NCBI RefSeq assembly: GCF_011761565.1
Contig: NZ_JAASRM010000001.1
Span: 1,736,139 to 1,800,138, forward strand
DNA length: 64,000 bases
Reading direction: 5' to 3'
From: Rhizomicrobium palustre
GTDB taxonomy: Bacteria; Pseudomonadota; Alphaproteobacteria; Micropepsales; Micropepsaceae
Below the pieces are notes generated by a model. The model was not told where the DNA came from and ran no database searches. It saw nothing but the letters and a program-made list of their open reading frames with translations. Made by a program: the position numbers and the translations under genes. Shown in pieces: positions 9,529 through 18,590 of the stretch (position 1 is the stretch's first letter; the number at the start of each line of letters is the position of its first letter).

Positions 9529-10929
9529 ATGGGCAAGACGCTGTACGATAAGATCTGGGACGCGCATCTGGTGCATGAGGCGCCGGGGGAATCCTCGATT
9601 CTTTATATCGACCGCCATCTTGTGCATGAGGTGACGAGCCCCCAGGCCTTTGAAGGCCTGCGCAATACCGGCCGCGCCGTGCGCCGCCCGGAAAAGACTC
9701 TGGCGGTGGCTGATCATAACGTGCCGACACTCGGCCGTGCCAAGGGCATCGAAGACCCGGAAAGCGCCGAGCAGGTCGCCACCCTCGAACGCAATACCAA
9801 GGAATTCGGCGTCGAATACCTCGCCATGGACGATATCCGCCAGGGCGTGGTGCATATCGTCGGGCCGGAACAGGGCTTCACCCTGCCGGGCACGACTATC
9901 GTCTGTGGCGATTCCCACACCTCCACCCATGGCGCCTTCGGCGCTTTGGCGCATGGTATCGGCACCTCGGAAGTCGAGCACGTCCTGGCGACCCAGACAT
10001 TGCTGGCCCCGAAATCCAAGAATATGCGCGTCACCGTGAAGGGTGCGCTGCCCGAAGGCATCACGGCGAAGGACATGGCGCTCGCCATCATCGCCAAAAT
10101 CGGCACTGCGGGCGGCACCGGCTATGTCATCGAATTTGCGGGCGAGGCGGTGACCGGGCTTTCCATGGAAGGCCGCATGACCCTCTGCAACATGACCATC
10201 GAGGCGGGCGCGCGCGCTGGGCTGATCGCGCCCGATGATGTGACCTTCGCTTATATCGCTGGCCGTCCGCGTGCGCCCAAGGGTGCAACTTTTGAAGCGG
10301 CGGTTGCCACTTGGCGTCTTCTCAAAACCGATGCCGATGCCGTGTTCGATGCAGAGATCACTCTTGAGGCCTCTGAGATCGCGCCGATGGTGACCTGGGG
10401 CACGTCCCCGGAACAAGCTCTGCCCGTCACGGCCACCATCCCCGACCCGGCCACGATGAGCGATCCGGCCAAGAAGAGCGCCGCCGAACGCGCGCTCGCC
10501 TATATGGATTTGAAGCCCGGCACCCCGCTGACCGAGGTCAAGATCGATCGCGTCTTCATCGGCTCCTGCACCAATGGCCGTATCGAAGATTTCCGCGCCG
10601 CCGCGAAAATTGCCAAGGGCAAGAAAGTGGCCGCCCATGTCAGCGCCATGATTGTTCCGGGCTCGGGCCTTGTGAAGCATCAGGCCGAGGAAGAAGGTCT
10701 GGATCAGATTTTCATTGCCGCTGGCTTTGAATGGCGCGAGCCGGGCTGTTCCATGTGTCTTGCGATGAATGCTGATCGCCTCGCCCCTGGGGAACGCTGC
10801 GCCTCCACCTCCAACCGCAATTTCGAAGGGCGGCAAGGGCGTGGCGGTAGGACGCATCTGATGAGCCCGGCCATGGCGGCGGCGGCGGCGATTGCCGGCC
10901 ACCTCGTGGATGTGCGTGGCCTGGACTAA
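9529..10929 (+). CDS. leuC: 3-isopropylmalate dehydratase large subunit
   Basis: A 466-residue aconitase-family protein that isomerises 2- to 3-isopropylmalate in leucine synthesis, as a heterodimer with LeuD. Family motifs are [32 protein letters not shown], and [11 protein letters not shown], which supply the cysteines of the 4Fe-4S cluster. The C-terminal substrate-binding run [10 protein letters not shown] is present. The length is normal. No leuD follows: the next gene is a lipoprotein, so leuD must lie elsewhere. GGGAAAGG precedes the ATG. Confidence 0.96.
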   Translation: MGKTLYDKIWDAHLVHEAPGESSILYIDRHLVHEVTSPQAFEGLRNTGRAVRRPEKTLAVADHNVPTLGRAKGIEDPESAEQVATLERNTKEFGVEYLAMDDIRQGVVHIVGPEQGFTLPGTTIVCGDSHTSTHGAFGALAHGIGTSEVEHVLATQTLLAPKSKNMRVTVKGALPEGITAKDMALAIIAKIGTAGGTGYVIEFAGEAVTGLSMEGRMTLCNMTIEAGARAGLIAPDDVTFAYIAGRPRAPKGATFEAAVATWRLLKTDADAVFDAEITLEASEIAPMVTWGTSPEQALPVTATIPDPATMSDPAKKSAAERALAYMDLKPGTPLTEVKIDRVFIGSCTNGRIEDFRAAAKIAKGKKVAAHVSAMIVPGSGLVKHQAEEEGLDQIFIAAGFEWREPGCSMCLAMNADRLAPGERCASTSNRNFEGRQGRGGRTHLMSPAMAAAAAIAGHLVDVRGLD

Positions 10930-11034
10930 GGCTTACGTCATCTTCATGCGCAGGCGGATAACGGCGAAAGAATAGCCGTTCCGTGTGCGCATGGATTCGA
11001 CTACAAGATGTACGCCGTTATTACGGGGGATTTC

Positions 11035-11364
11035 ATGTTACGTCGTATTGCCGCCGTCGCGTTTGTTGCGTGCGGACTTGCCGGTTGTACCGATGCCGAT
11101 TGGGATCATGCTTTCAGCTATGCCGGCATGGGGTCTGATAGCGCTGCGCCCGTCACGCCGGCATCCACCGCGGCTCCGGCATCTCCTGCAACCGCCACAC
11201 CGGCAGCCTCGGCTCCTGCGGCGGCTATGGCATCTGCGCCTGATGACCGGTGCCAGATCTCGGCCAATGCCGCAGCGCTCGAAGTCAAGGAATTGGGCTT
11301 CGATGAGAAGACTCAGAAAAACAGGGCAGATCAGGCGCTGAAACAGTGCCAGACCGCGCGCTGA
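11035..11364 (+). CDS. small Ala/Pro-rich lipoprotein, unknown function
   Basis: A 109-residue protein with a lipoprotein signal: MLRRIAAVAFVACGLAGC, lipobox LAGC, lipidated Cys at 18. A low-complexity Ala/Pro/Ser/Thr linker covers about residues 37-70. A short C-terminal region with two cysteines (DRCQIS and KQCQTAR) could form a disulfide. The start at 11035 is preferred over the ATG at 11008 because GGGGGA precedes it and the signal peptide begins there. No family is recognised. It is convergent with priA. Confidence 0.7.
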   Translation: MLRRIAAVAFVACGLAGCTDADWDHAFSYAGMGSDSAAPVTPASTAAPASPATATPAASAPAAAMASAPDDRCQISANAAALEVKELGFDEKTQKNRADQALKQCQTAR

Positions 11365-11368
11365 GCCG

Positions 11369-13552
11369 TTAGAAGAAACTCACTGGATCGACATCCACCA
11401 CCAGACGCACCGATTTTGGAATGGTCGCGTCTTTCAGCCAGGTCCTGAGATAGGCTTGGATGTCGATGCTCTTTTCAGTCTGCACCAAAAGCCGTTCTCG
11501 GGTTTGGCCGCGCAAGAGCGCATAGAAAGCGGGCGTCGGCCCCCACACTTTGATGCCGCGCGCTGACGGCGCCGTCTTGGCCAGGACACGCCCAGCCTCG
11601 CGCACCGCTTCCCCATCATGACCGGATAGAATGAGCGCAGCCAGCCGCCCGAATGGCGGGGCATGAATGATTTCGCGATATTTGCGCTCTTGTTCGTAGA
11701 AGGCATCGCGGTCGGAAGCGGTCAGCGCCTGCATCACCGCATCCTTGGGATTGCGGGTTTGCAAAAGCACCAGCCCCGGCTTTTCCGCACGTCCCGCACG
11801 TCCTGAGACTTGGTGCAAAAGCTGAAAGGTGCGCTCGCGGGCTCTGAGGTCGCCGTCGGAGCCGCCAAGATCCGCATCCACTACGCCGACCAAGGTCAAT
11901 TGCGGGAAGTGGTGGCCTTTGGCGACGATCTGGGTGCCGATTAGAACATCGATCTCGCGTTTTTGCATGGCGCGGATGGCAGCTTGCATTTCGGCAGGCC
12001 CCCCCATGGTGTCGGAGGAGGCAATCGCCATGCGCGCGTCGGGGAATAGCGCCTTGAACTCTTCGGCGACGCGTTCCACGCCTGGACCGCAGGCAATGAA
12101 TTTTCCTTCCGTGCCGCATTGAGGGCAGGCTGGAGGCAATCCCGTTTCATAGCCGCAATGATGACAGACAAGGCGCTTTCTATAGCGATGCTCCACCAGC
12201 CAAGCCGAGCATTGGCGGCAGACAAGCTTGTGGCCGCAAGCTTCGCATAATGTCAGCGGAGCATAGCCGCGCCGGTTCAAGAACAGCATTGCCTGTTCGC
12301 CCGCCGCCACGGTGCGCGCGATATTCTCGCGCAAAGTCGGCGAGAGAAATGTGCCAGGGTCGCCGCGATCCTCGCGCAAATCGATCAGGCGTACCTCTGG
12401 TAATTCGGCCGCGCCATGGCGATTGGTCAAAGTCAGATGAGCATAGCGCCCGTTCTTCGCATTGACATAGCTTTCCAGCGATGGCGTGGCGCTTGCCAGG
12501 ATTACCGGACATTGCGCGAAACGTGCGCGCACAACGGCCATATCGCGGGCATGATAGATGGCGCCGTCTTCCTGCTTATAGGCTTGCTCATGCTCTTCAT
12601 CGACCACGATCAGGCCAAGATCGGCGAAAGGCAGAAACAGCGCCGAGCGCGCACCCACCACGATTTTGGCTTCGCCGCTCATCACCGCGCGGTAAACTCG
12701 CCGCCGCTCGCGCGGTGAAAGGTCAGAATGCCATTCGGCCGGGCGCACGCCAAAGCGCGCGGCGAAGCGGTCGAGAAACTGCACCGTCAGCGCGATTTCC
12801 GGCAAAAGGATCAAGGTTTGGCGCCCTTCGCGCAGCGCTTCTGCCACAGCTTCGAAATAGGTCTCGGTTTTGCCCGAACCGGTGATGCCGTCCAACAGGC
12901 TGACGCCGAAACGCCGTCCCCTTACCGCACCCCGCATCACCTCTGCGGCGAGCGCCTGCTCGGTATTGAGCTTGGGTACATCGAAATCAGGATCAGGTGG
13001 ACGATAAGGATCAAACTCGGGAAGCTCGATGGCTTGCAAGGCGCCGCAATCGACAAGACCGCGCACCACCGCCGGCGTGACATTGGCCTCTTCCGCCAAT
13101 TGCGGCACAGAGCGCGCCAGCCCGTCTTTTGCGGTGTCGAGCACGCGCTGTCGGGCGGGCGTCATTTTCGCAGGAACACCGTTTCCTGAAATGTACGCGG
13201 TGCGCATCGTTTCCGGCTCAAAGGCTTGGCGCGAGCGCAAGGCCATCGCCAGCACCATACCCGGCAGGGTCAAGGTGTACTGCGCCACCCAATCGATGAA
13301 ATCGCATAGGGAGCCGGGCAGATGCGGTGCGCCATCGAGCGGCTCGGCCAGCTTCAGCTTTGCTTCCGCAACGCCGCCTTCCGCGCTTCCCCAAACGACG
13401 CCAAGGCTCTGGCGCGGGCCCAGCGGCGCTGTGACAATTGCCCCGCGCTTCGCCGGAAGCGTCAGCTTGTAGTCATAAGCGCCCGAAAGGGGTAGCGGCA
13501 GCAGCACGCTTGCGCGATAGTCCCCGGCGCGCGTTGGGTTGTCAGCACTCAT
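11369..13552 (-). CDS. priA: primosomal protein N' (replication restart helicase PriA)
   Basis: A 727-residue PriA that reloads the replicative helicase at stalled forks. The N-terminal DNA-binding part begins VLLPLPLSGAYDYKL. The helicase core has Walker A GITGSGKTET, Walker B VVDEEHEQAYKQ, and ATPSLES. A zinc-binding insert has four CxxC-type pairs (CEACGH, CRQC, CHHCGYE, CPQCGTE). The ATG at 13552 is used; the frame extends only to a TTG at 13561. It is divergent from DUF484-xerC across a repeat-containing spacer. Confidence 0.95.
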   Translation of the reverse strand: MSADNPTRAGDYRASVLLPLPLSGAYDYKLTLPAKRGAIVTAPLGPRQSLGVVWGSAEGGVAEAKLKLAEPLDGAPHLPGSLCDFIDWVAQYTLTLPGMVLAMALRSRQAFEPETMRTAYISGNGVPAKMTPARQRVLDTAKDGLARSVPQLAEEANVTPAVVRGLVDCGALQAIELPEFDPYRPPDPDFDVPKLNTEQALAAEVMRGAVRGRRFGVSLLDGITGSGKTETYFEAVAEALREGRQTLILLPEIALTVQFLDRFAARFGVRPAEWHSDLSPRERRRVYRAVMSGEAKIVVGARSALFLPFADLGLIVVDEEHEQAYKQEDGAIYHARDMAVVRARFAQCPVILASATPSLESYVNAKNGRYAHLTLTNRHGAAELPEVRLIDLREDRGDPGTFLSPTLRENIARTVAAGEQAMLFLNRRGYAPLTLCEACGHKLVCRQCSAWLVEHRYRKRLVCHHCGYETGLPPACPQCGTEGKFIACGPGVERVAEEFKALFPDARMAIASSDTMGGPAEMQAAIRAMQKREIDVLIGTQIVAKGHHFPQLTLVGVVDADLGGSDGDLRARERTFQLLHQVSGRAGRAEKPGLVLLQTRNPKDAVMQALTASDRDAFYEQERKYREIIHAPPFGRLAALILSGHDGEAVREAGRVLAKTAPSARGIKVWGPTPAFYALLRGQTRERLLVQTEKSIDIQAYLRTWLKDATIPKSVRLVVDVDPVSFF

Positions 13553-13562
13553 GCGGTACAAT

Positions 13563-13618
13563 TCGAATCACAGATGTTTGGTCGAATCACGGAACCTTGG
13601 TCGAATCACGAATCCTGG
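13563..13618. repeat. three 19-bp tandem repeats with four GANTC sites
   Basis: Units starting with TCGAATCAC begin at 13563, 13582 and 13601, each ending in TTTGG, CTTGG or CCTGG. Four GAATC pentamers (13565, 13584, 13603, 13610) match the CcrM methylation site GANTC. The array fills most of the spacer between the divergent priA and DUF484 genes, so it probably overlaps one or both promoters. The function is inferred. Confidence 0.7.
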
Positions 13619-13643
13619 GCGATGCCCGTCATAATGGTCTAGC

Positions 13644-14336
13644 ATGAGCGAAAGCGCGCCGTCCCGGGAACCTCTCATCAGCGCCGCTGACGCGGTGAAG
13701 GCGTATATTCGCCTGCACCGGGATTGGGCCTTGAGCGATGGCGAGCTCTTGTCGCTGCTCCTGCCGGAGCGTTTCCAGGATAGCGATATCAGTGACTTGC
13801 AGCGCTACGCCATGGAAAAATTGCGCGGCGAAAATCAGGCGCTGCGGGCTGAACTCCTCGCATTGCAGGCACAGCCCCGCCGCGGCGCGCTCTCCGAGGG
13901 TGTAAAAAAAGCCGTCCTGGATTTGATCGACGCCAGAAGCTTTGCCGAAGCCATAGCGGCGGTCACCAGTGCCGCACCCGCTTTTGGCGCGGATCGCGCG
14001 GTGTTCTGCATTGAAGCAGCGGATGGATTTGCTGCCGCCACATCTTCGGATGGGGTGCGCCTCATCGCGCCGGGCACGGTAGCCGCGGTAGTGGGACCCG
14101 AAGGCATGGGCGCGATCCTTTCGGGTGGTGGGGAATTACTCTTTGGCCGCACCGGCTATCGTTCCATCGCCGCCTTCCGCCTTCGCATCGGCGCGTCGGC
14201 GCCACCCGCCTTGTTTGTGCTCGGCTCGCGCGTCGATGGGCGCTTCGATGGGCAGGATAGCGAAACCGATCTTGGTTTCTTCGCGCGCGCGCTCGAACGG
14301 GCAATCAGGGCATGGCTCGATCTTCCCAAGGCCTGA
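13644..14336 (+). CDS. DUF484 family protein
   Basis: A 230-residue DUF484 protein, a family commonly encoded next to xerC. The N-terminal region (SAADAVKAYIRLHRDWALSD, then LLPERF) is the conserved helical part. A short coiled stretch follows near residues 55-75 (MEKLRGENQALRAELLALQ). The rest is a GAF-like sensory fold. The molecular role is unknown. The 3' end overlaps the xerC start by 25 bp, which implies co-transcription and translational coupling. Confidence 0.88.
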   Translation: MSESAPSREPLISAADAVKAYIRLHRDWALSDGELLSLLLPERFQDSDISDLQRYAMEKLRGENQALRAELLALQAQPRRGALSEGVKKAVLDLIDARSFAEAIAAVTSAAPAFGADRAVFCIEAADGFAAATSSDGVRLIAPGTVAAVVGPEGMGAILSGGGELLFGRTGYRSIAAFRLRIGASAPPALFVLGSRVDGRFDGQDSETDLGFFARALERAIRAWLDLPKA

Positions 14337-15232
14337 GGGCTGAATGGCTGTCCAGCCTCGCCCATGAACGCAAGGCCAGCCCGCATACGCTGCGCGCCTA
14401 TGGTGATGATCTCACGCGCTTCTTAGGCTTCATAGCCGGTCATACCGGCACGACCTATGATCGCGTCGATCTGAAAGATCTCACCCCGGCCGATATTCGT
14501 GCCTTCATCACGAGCTTGCGCCGCGAAGGTTTGGGCCCGCGCAGCGTGCAGCGCGCCATGGCGGCGGTGAGGAGCTTTTTTCGCTTTCTTGCGCGCGAAA
14601 GCATTCTTGAAAACGCTGCCGCCCGCGCGGTGCGTTCGCCGCGGCTTCCGCGCACGCTGCCAAGGCCTCTGAGTGAAATCGATGCCGCCCGCACCCTCGA
14701 AGAAGCCGCAAACCACGATGTCGAATGGTTGGGCTTGCGCAACACGGCCTTGCTGACCCTGCTCTACGGTGCCGGGCTTCGTATTTCGGAGGGGCTTAGT
14801 CTACGGCGCGGGGATGTGCCGCTCGGCGACAGCATCAGTGTGATCGGTAAGGGCCGCAAGGAACGCGTGGTGCCGCTATTGCCGGTGGTGCGCGAGGCGG
14901 TGGCCGCCTATGCTGAGGCTTGCCCTTTTAAGCCGGGACCGCAGGAGGCGTTATTTTTATCGCGCACCGGCAAGCCCATGAGCCCGCGCGAGGCGCAAAA
15001 CCTGATGCAGACCTTACGGTCGCGGCTCGGGCTTTCTGAACGGGCCACGCCGCATGCCTTACGCCACTCCTTTGCCACCCACCTTTTGGCGAATGGCGGG
15101 GATTTGCGCGCAGTGCAGGAATTACTGGGTCACGCCTCGCTTTCGACCACCCAGACCTATACCGAAATCGACGCCCGCCGCCTGATGGATGTGTACGCAA
15201 AGGCGCACCCGCGTTGCAAAACCGCGCCGTGA
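14312..15232 (+). CDS. xerC: tyrosine recombinase XerC
   Basis: A 306-residue tyrosine recombinase that resolves chromosome dimers at dif together with XerD. The N-terminal SAM-like core-binding domain spans about residues 5-95. The catalytic domain has R157 (GAGLRISEG), a Lys in the GKGRKERVV hairpin, [12 protein letters not shown] with the H-x-x-R pair, GHASLSTTQ, and the nucleophile Y283. Length and synteny with DUF484 favour housekeeping XerC over a phage integrase. Confidence 0.92.
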   Translation: MARSSQGLRAEWLSSLAHERKASPHTLRAYGDDLTRFLGFIAGHTGTTYDRVDLKDLTPADIRAFITSLRREGLGPRSVQRAMAAVRSFFRFLARESILENAAARAVRSPRLPRTLPRPLSEIDAARTLEEAANHDVEWLGLRNTALLTLLYGAGLRISEGLSLRRGDVPLGDSISVIGKGRKERVVPLLPVVREAVAAYAEACPFKPGPQEALFLSRTGKPMSPREAQNLMQTLRSRLGLSERATPHALRHSFATHLLANGGDLRAVQELLGHASLSTTQTYTEIDARRLMDVYAKAHPRCKTAP

Positions 15233-15314
15233 CAGCGAAAACAGATTCGGCGAAAAAAGCTGCCTCAGCGCGGTGCAACGCCTTGGATCAAGCCTAGTCA
15301 CGGAATTATACAGC

Positions 15315-16988
15315 GTGAGCATTCCGAGCAATATTGAGATCGCCCGCACGGCGAAAATGAAACGGATTACCGCTGTCGCCGAAACCCTCGGCATTTCCGA
15401 AGAGGCGGTGATTCCCTATGGGCACACAAAAGCCAAGCTCGACCTCGAAAAGCTCGATCTTAAGGCTCGCCCGGACGGCAAATTGATCCTGGTCACCGCC
15501 ATCACGCCGACCCCGGCGGGCGAGGGCAAGACCACCACCACCATCGGCCTTAACGATGCCCTGAACCGCATCGGCAAACGTTCCCTGGCCACCTTGCGCG
15601 AGCCTTCGCTCGGCCCCTGCTTTGGCATCAAGGGTGGGGCGGCTGGTGGCGGTCATGCCCAGGTGGTGCCGATGGAGGATATCAATCTTCATTTCACCGG
15701 CGATTTTCACGCCATTACCTCGGCCAACAATCTTCTCGCCGCGCTGATCGATAATCACATCAACTGGGGTAATGCCCTGGGCCTCGACACCCGCCGCATC
15801 ACCTGGCGCCGCTGTCTCGATATGAACGACCGGGCGCTGCGCAGCATCGTCTCTTCGCTTGGCGGGCCCGCCAATGGCTATCCGCGCGAAGATGGTTTCG
15901 ACATCACCGTCGCTTCGGAAGTGATGGCGATCCTCTGCCTTGCCTCCGATCTGAAAGATCTGGAACGCCGCTTAGCGCAGATCGTGATCGGCAAAAATCG
16001 CGAGGGTCGCTTTGTTACGGCAGGCGATTTGAATGCGGCGGGCGCCATGGCGGTGCTCCTCAAAGACGCGATGCTGCCCAATCTGGTGCAGAGTCTCGAA
16101 AACAATCCGGTCCTCATCCATGGCGGGCCGTTTGCCAATATCGCCCATGGCTGCAACTCACTGATCGCCACGCGCACCGCGCTGAAGCTCGCCGATTACG
16201 TCGTCACCGAAGCCGGTTTCGGCGCCGATCTTGGGGCGGAGAAATTCTTCAACATCAAATGCCGCAAGGCCGGACTGAAACCCGATGTCGCGGTGCTGGT
16301 GGCAACCGTCCGTGCCCTGAAATTTCATGGCGGGATGGAGCGCGCTGATCTTTCCAAGGTTAATATCGAGGCGCTGAGCAAGGGCGCCGCCAATCTGCAG
16401 CGCCATATCGGAAACTTGCGCAAATTCGGCGTGCCGGTGGTGGTGGCGATCAACCATTTCGCGGGCGATAGCGATGGCGAGATCGCAAAGCTGATCGAGA
16501 TCGCTGAAAGCTTCGGCTGCGTGGCGCATGTCTGCAAAGGCTGGGCGGAAGGCGGCAAAGGGGCTGTCAGTCTTGCTGAGGCCGTGGTTGCCGAATGCGA
16601 TAAGGCTGCGGCCGATTTCAAGCCGCTTTATCCCGACCACCTGCCCCTGATCGAAAAGGTGCGTGTCGTGGCGCGCGAGATTTACGGCGCCGCCGATATC
16701 GCGGCCGATGTCTCGGTGCGGCAGGCATTCTCCGATCTGGAACTGGCCGGCTTCGGGCGTCTGCCGGTATGCATGGCCAAGACGCAGTATTCCTTCTCCA
16801 CCGATGCCAAGCTCAGGGGCGCGCCGGAAGGCCATGTGGTGAAGCTGCGCGAAGTGCGCCTTTCGGCGGGCGCTGAATTCGTGGTGGTGATCGCGGGCGA
16901 TATCATGACCATGCCCGGCCTGCCGCGCGTACCCGCCGCCAATGGCATCGGCCTCAACAAAGATGGCCAGATCGAAGGGCTGTTCTAG
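15315..16988 (+). CDS. fhs: formate-tetrahydrofolate ligase
   Basis: A 557-residue enzyme that makes 10-formyl-THF from formate, THF and ATP, feeding one-carbon units to purine and formyl-methionine synthesis. The ATP loop [16 protein letters not shown] lies near residue 55-70. Other family blocks are [18 protein letters not shown] and [23 protein letters not shown] at 15315 ([10 protein letters not shown]) gives exactly the usual family length and N-terminus; the frame stays open upstream but there overlaps the end of xerC. It is convergent with the MFS gene, with 2 bp between stops. Confidence 0.95.
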   Translation: MSIPSNIEIARTAKMKRITAVAETLGISEEAVIPYGHTKAKLDLEKLDLKARPDGKLILVTAITPTPAGEGKTTTTIGLNDALNRIGKRSLATLREPSLGPCFGIKGGAAGGGHAQVVPMEDINLHFTGDFHAITSANNLLAALIDNHINWGNALGLDTRRITWRRCLDMNDRALRSIVSSLGGPANGYPREDGFDITVASEVMAILCLASDLKDLERRLAQIVIGKNREGRFVTAGDLNAAGAMAVLLKDAMLPNLVQSLENNPVLIHGGPFANIAHGCNSLIATRTALKLADYVVTEAGFGADLGAEKFFNIKCRKAGLKPDVAVLVATVRALKFHGGMERADLSKVNIEALSKGAANLQRHIGNLRKFGVPVVVAINHFAGDSDGEIAKLIEIAESFGCVAHVCKGWAEGGKGAVSLAEAVVAECDKAAADFKPLYPDHLPLIEKVRVVAREIYGAADIAADVSVRQAFSDLELAGFGRLPVCMAKTQYSFSTDAKLRGAPEGHVVKLREVRLSAGAEFVVVIAGDIMTMPGLPRVPAANGIGLNKDGQIEGLF

Positions 16989-16990
16989 AC

Positions 16991-18196
16991 CTAGATATGG
17001 TCGACGGTTTCTTCGGCCTCGCCATGGATGATGCGCCCGCCATTCCAGGTCCGTGAGAGCAGCACGGCGAAGCCCATGGCGATCACCCCGCACGCCGCGG
17101 AGGTGAGATAGGTCTTACCGTCCCAGGCGGCGTAAAGCGCGCCGCCCGCCAGGGTCATGATCCCCATCATCACGCCTTGTGCGCCGACGAAATAAAGGCT
17201 CTGACCGGTGGCGGCGAGGCGCTGCGGTACCGCTTTCAGGACAAAGAACACCGCCCCCAGATGGGCCAGCGCGAAAGTTCCCCCATGCAGGAATTGCGCG
17301 AAGATCACCACCGGCAAAGGCGGGTCGAAAGCCAAAATGGTCCAGCGGATGGCGCAGATCATGCCACCCAGAAAGATCAGCTTGGGCGGAGAAAGTCGTG
17401 CCTGCACTTTGGGGGCGATGGAGAAGAGGGCGATCTCGCCCAAGACGCCCAAAGGCCAGATCAGCCCGATCAGCAATTCGGAATAGCCGATACTGCGCCA
17501 ATGAAGGCCGCCATAACCGTAATAGAAGGCGTGGCTGGCCTGTTCAAAGCTAGCGGCGGCAAGAAAGATGAGAAACACCGGCGCCTGCAAAAGCTCGCGC
17601 GTTTCCGCCCAGGTCGCTTTGAAACGCTGTGACAGCTTGGTGCTGTGTTCATTGGACGGCGCTTTGGGCAACAGCAAGGTGGAGAACACGGCGACGGCCG
17701 CCGCTACCGCCAGCATGGGCGCAATTACACCCAAACTCAAAAACTTGATGGCGATGCCCCCGCCGACATTCATCACCACAAACAGGGTGGAGGCCCAGAT
17801 CCGCACGCGCCCGTAATCAAAGCCATAGCGCTCAGCGAGGCGCACCGACACGCTCTCCAGAAGTGGCGTTGCCGCGCCATAAGCGACATAGGCGGCAACG
17901 GCGGTGATAAAGATCAGGATGGGCGAATTGACCACGCAGAGGGCGCCAAATCCGGCCAGGGTGATCCAATAGAGCACCAGCATCATGAAGCGGCGGTCGT
18001 TGCGCGCATCCGCCATGATGCCGCTCAGAGGTCCGCCAAGGGCCCTCAGGATCAGGGCGGTGGAGAGCAATAGGCCGATCTGGTCGGGCGAAATCCCGCG
18101 AAAGGCGAGCGAGGCCGAAAAGAAGGGGGTGAAAACGCCGGAAATCGAGCCGGACGCGGCCTGGCTGAAGCTGAGGCGTGTGGAGAGGTGTTTCAC
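16991..18196 (-). CDS. MFS transporter (LacY/NupG/HcaT-like)
   Basis: A major-facilitator protein of about 401 residues with 12 predicted helices. The N-terminal half reads like the MFS_1-like/nucleoside-proton symporter group: GVFTPFFSASLAFRG in helix 1 and ALGGPLSGIMADARNDRR with the family GxLaDrxxxR loop. The substrate is unknown. The frame is open to an ATG at 18400, but residues upstream of 18196 are polar and not transporter-like. The GTG at 18196 is chosen, although its ribosome site is weak. Confidence 0.75.
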   Translation of the reverse strand: MKHLSTRLSFSQAASGSISGVFTPFFSASLAFRGISPDQIGLLLSTALILRALGGPLSGIMADARNDRRFMMLVLYWITLAGFGALCVVNSPILIFITAVAAYVAYGAATPLLESVSVRLAERYGFDYGRVRIWASTLFVVMNVGGGIAIKFLSLGVIAPMLAVAAAVAVFSTLLLPKAPSNEHSTKLSQRFKATWAETRELLQAPVFLIFLAAASFEQASHAFYYGYGGLHWRSIGYSELLIGLIWPLGVLGEIALFSIAPKVQARLSPPKLIFLGGMICAIRWTILAFDPPLPVVIFAQFLHGGTFALAHLGAVFFVLKAVPQRLAATGQSLYFVGAQGVMMGIMTLAGGALYAAWDGKTYLTSAACGVIAMGFAVLLSRTWNGGRIIHGEAEETVDHI

Positions 18197-18496
18197 CCTT
18201 GTGGGATCCCGGTCTCTTGTGATGACTCTTATGACGTGGGGCACCGGGTTAGACGATAGCCGGGGCCAAGGTAAAGGCCGGGTTTTCCTCAAAATCGAGG
18301 CGCCATCTGGGCGAAACACCCCCCTCAGGTCCGCTTCACCCTGTCGCTGGTGGGCAGAAGGCCGGCTCGAGCTCGCGAAAAGCGCCGAAATCCTCACCAA
18401 GGGCTGTTGCAGAACCGCCCCTGGTTAGGGTATCTCCGCCGCCCTGGGTCGCCCTTTCGGGGCGCATCCGATAGTGTACCCCTTCAGGGGTCTTGG
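18197..18496. other. 300-bp spacer between the MFS gene and tRNA-Thr
   Basis: This stretch must hold the MFS promoter (minus strand) and the tRNA promoter (plus strand). A short hairpin, ACCCC-TTCA-GGGGT, lies at 18478-18491 just before the tRNA. Open frames here look like shadows. No other feature was recognised. Confidence 0.5.
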
Positions 18497-18572
18497 GCCG
18501 CCTTAGCTCAGCCGGTAGAGCACCGCATTCGTAATGCGGGGGTCGCGTGTTCGAGTCACGCAGGCGGCACCA
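18497..18572 (+). tRNA. tRNA-Thr (anticodon CGT), CCA encoded
   Basis: A full cloverleaf: acceptor GCCGCCT pairs with AGGCGGC; the D stem is GCTC/GAGC. The anticodon stem CCGCA/TGCGG encloses loop TTCGTAA, so the anticodon is CGT and decodes ACG. The T stem GCGTG/CACGC encloses TTCGAGT. Discriminator A and CCA are encoded, ending at 18572, followed by a T-run. Confidence 0.96.
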
Positions 18573-18590
18573 GTTTTTTCGAGACGTGCG

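Noticed and set aside
14312..15232. XerC as a phage or island integrase
   Set aside because: Its overlap with DUF484 and its length fit the housekeeping dif recombinase.
18497..18572. tRNA-Thr as an integration site
   Set aside because: No integrase, no repeated tRNA 3' end and no accessory genes nearby; the flanking genes are housekeeping.
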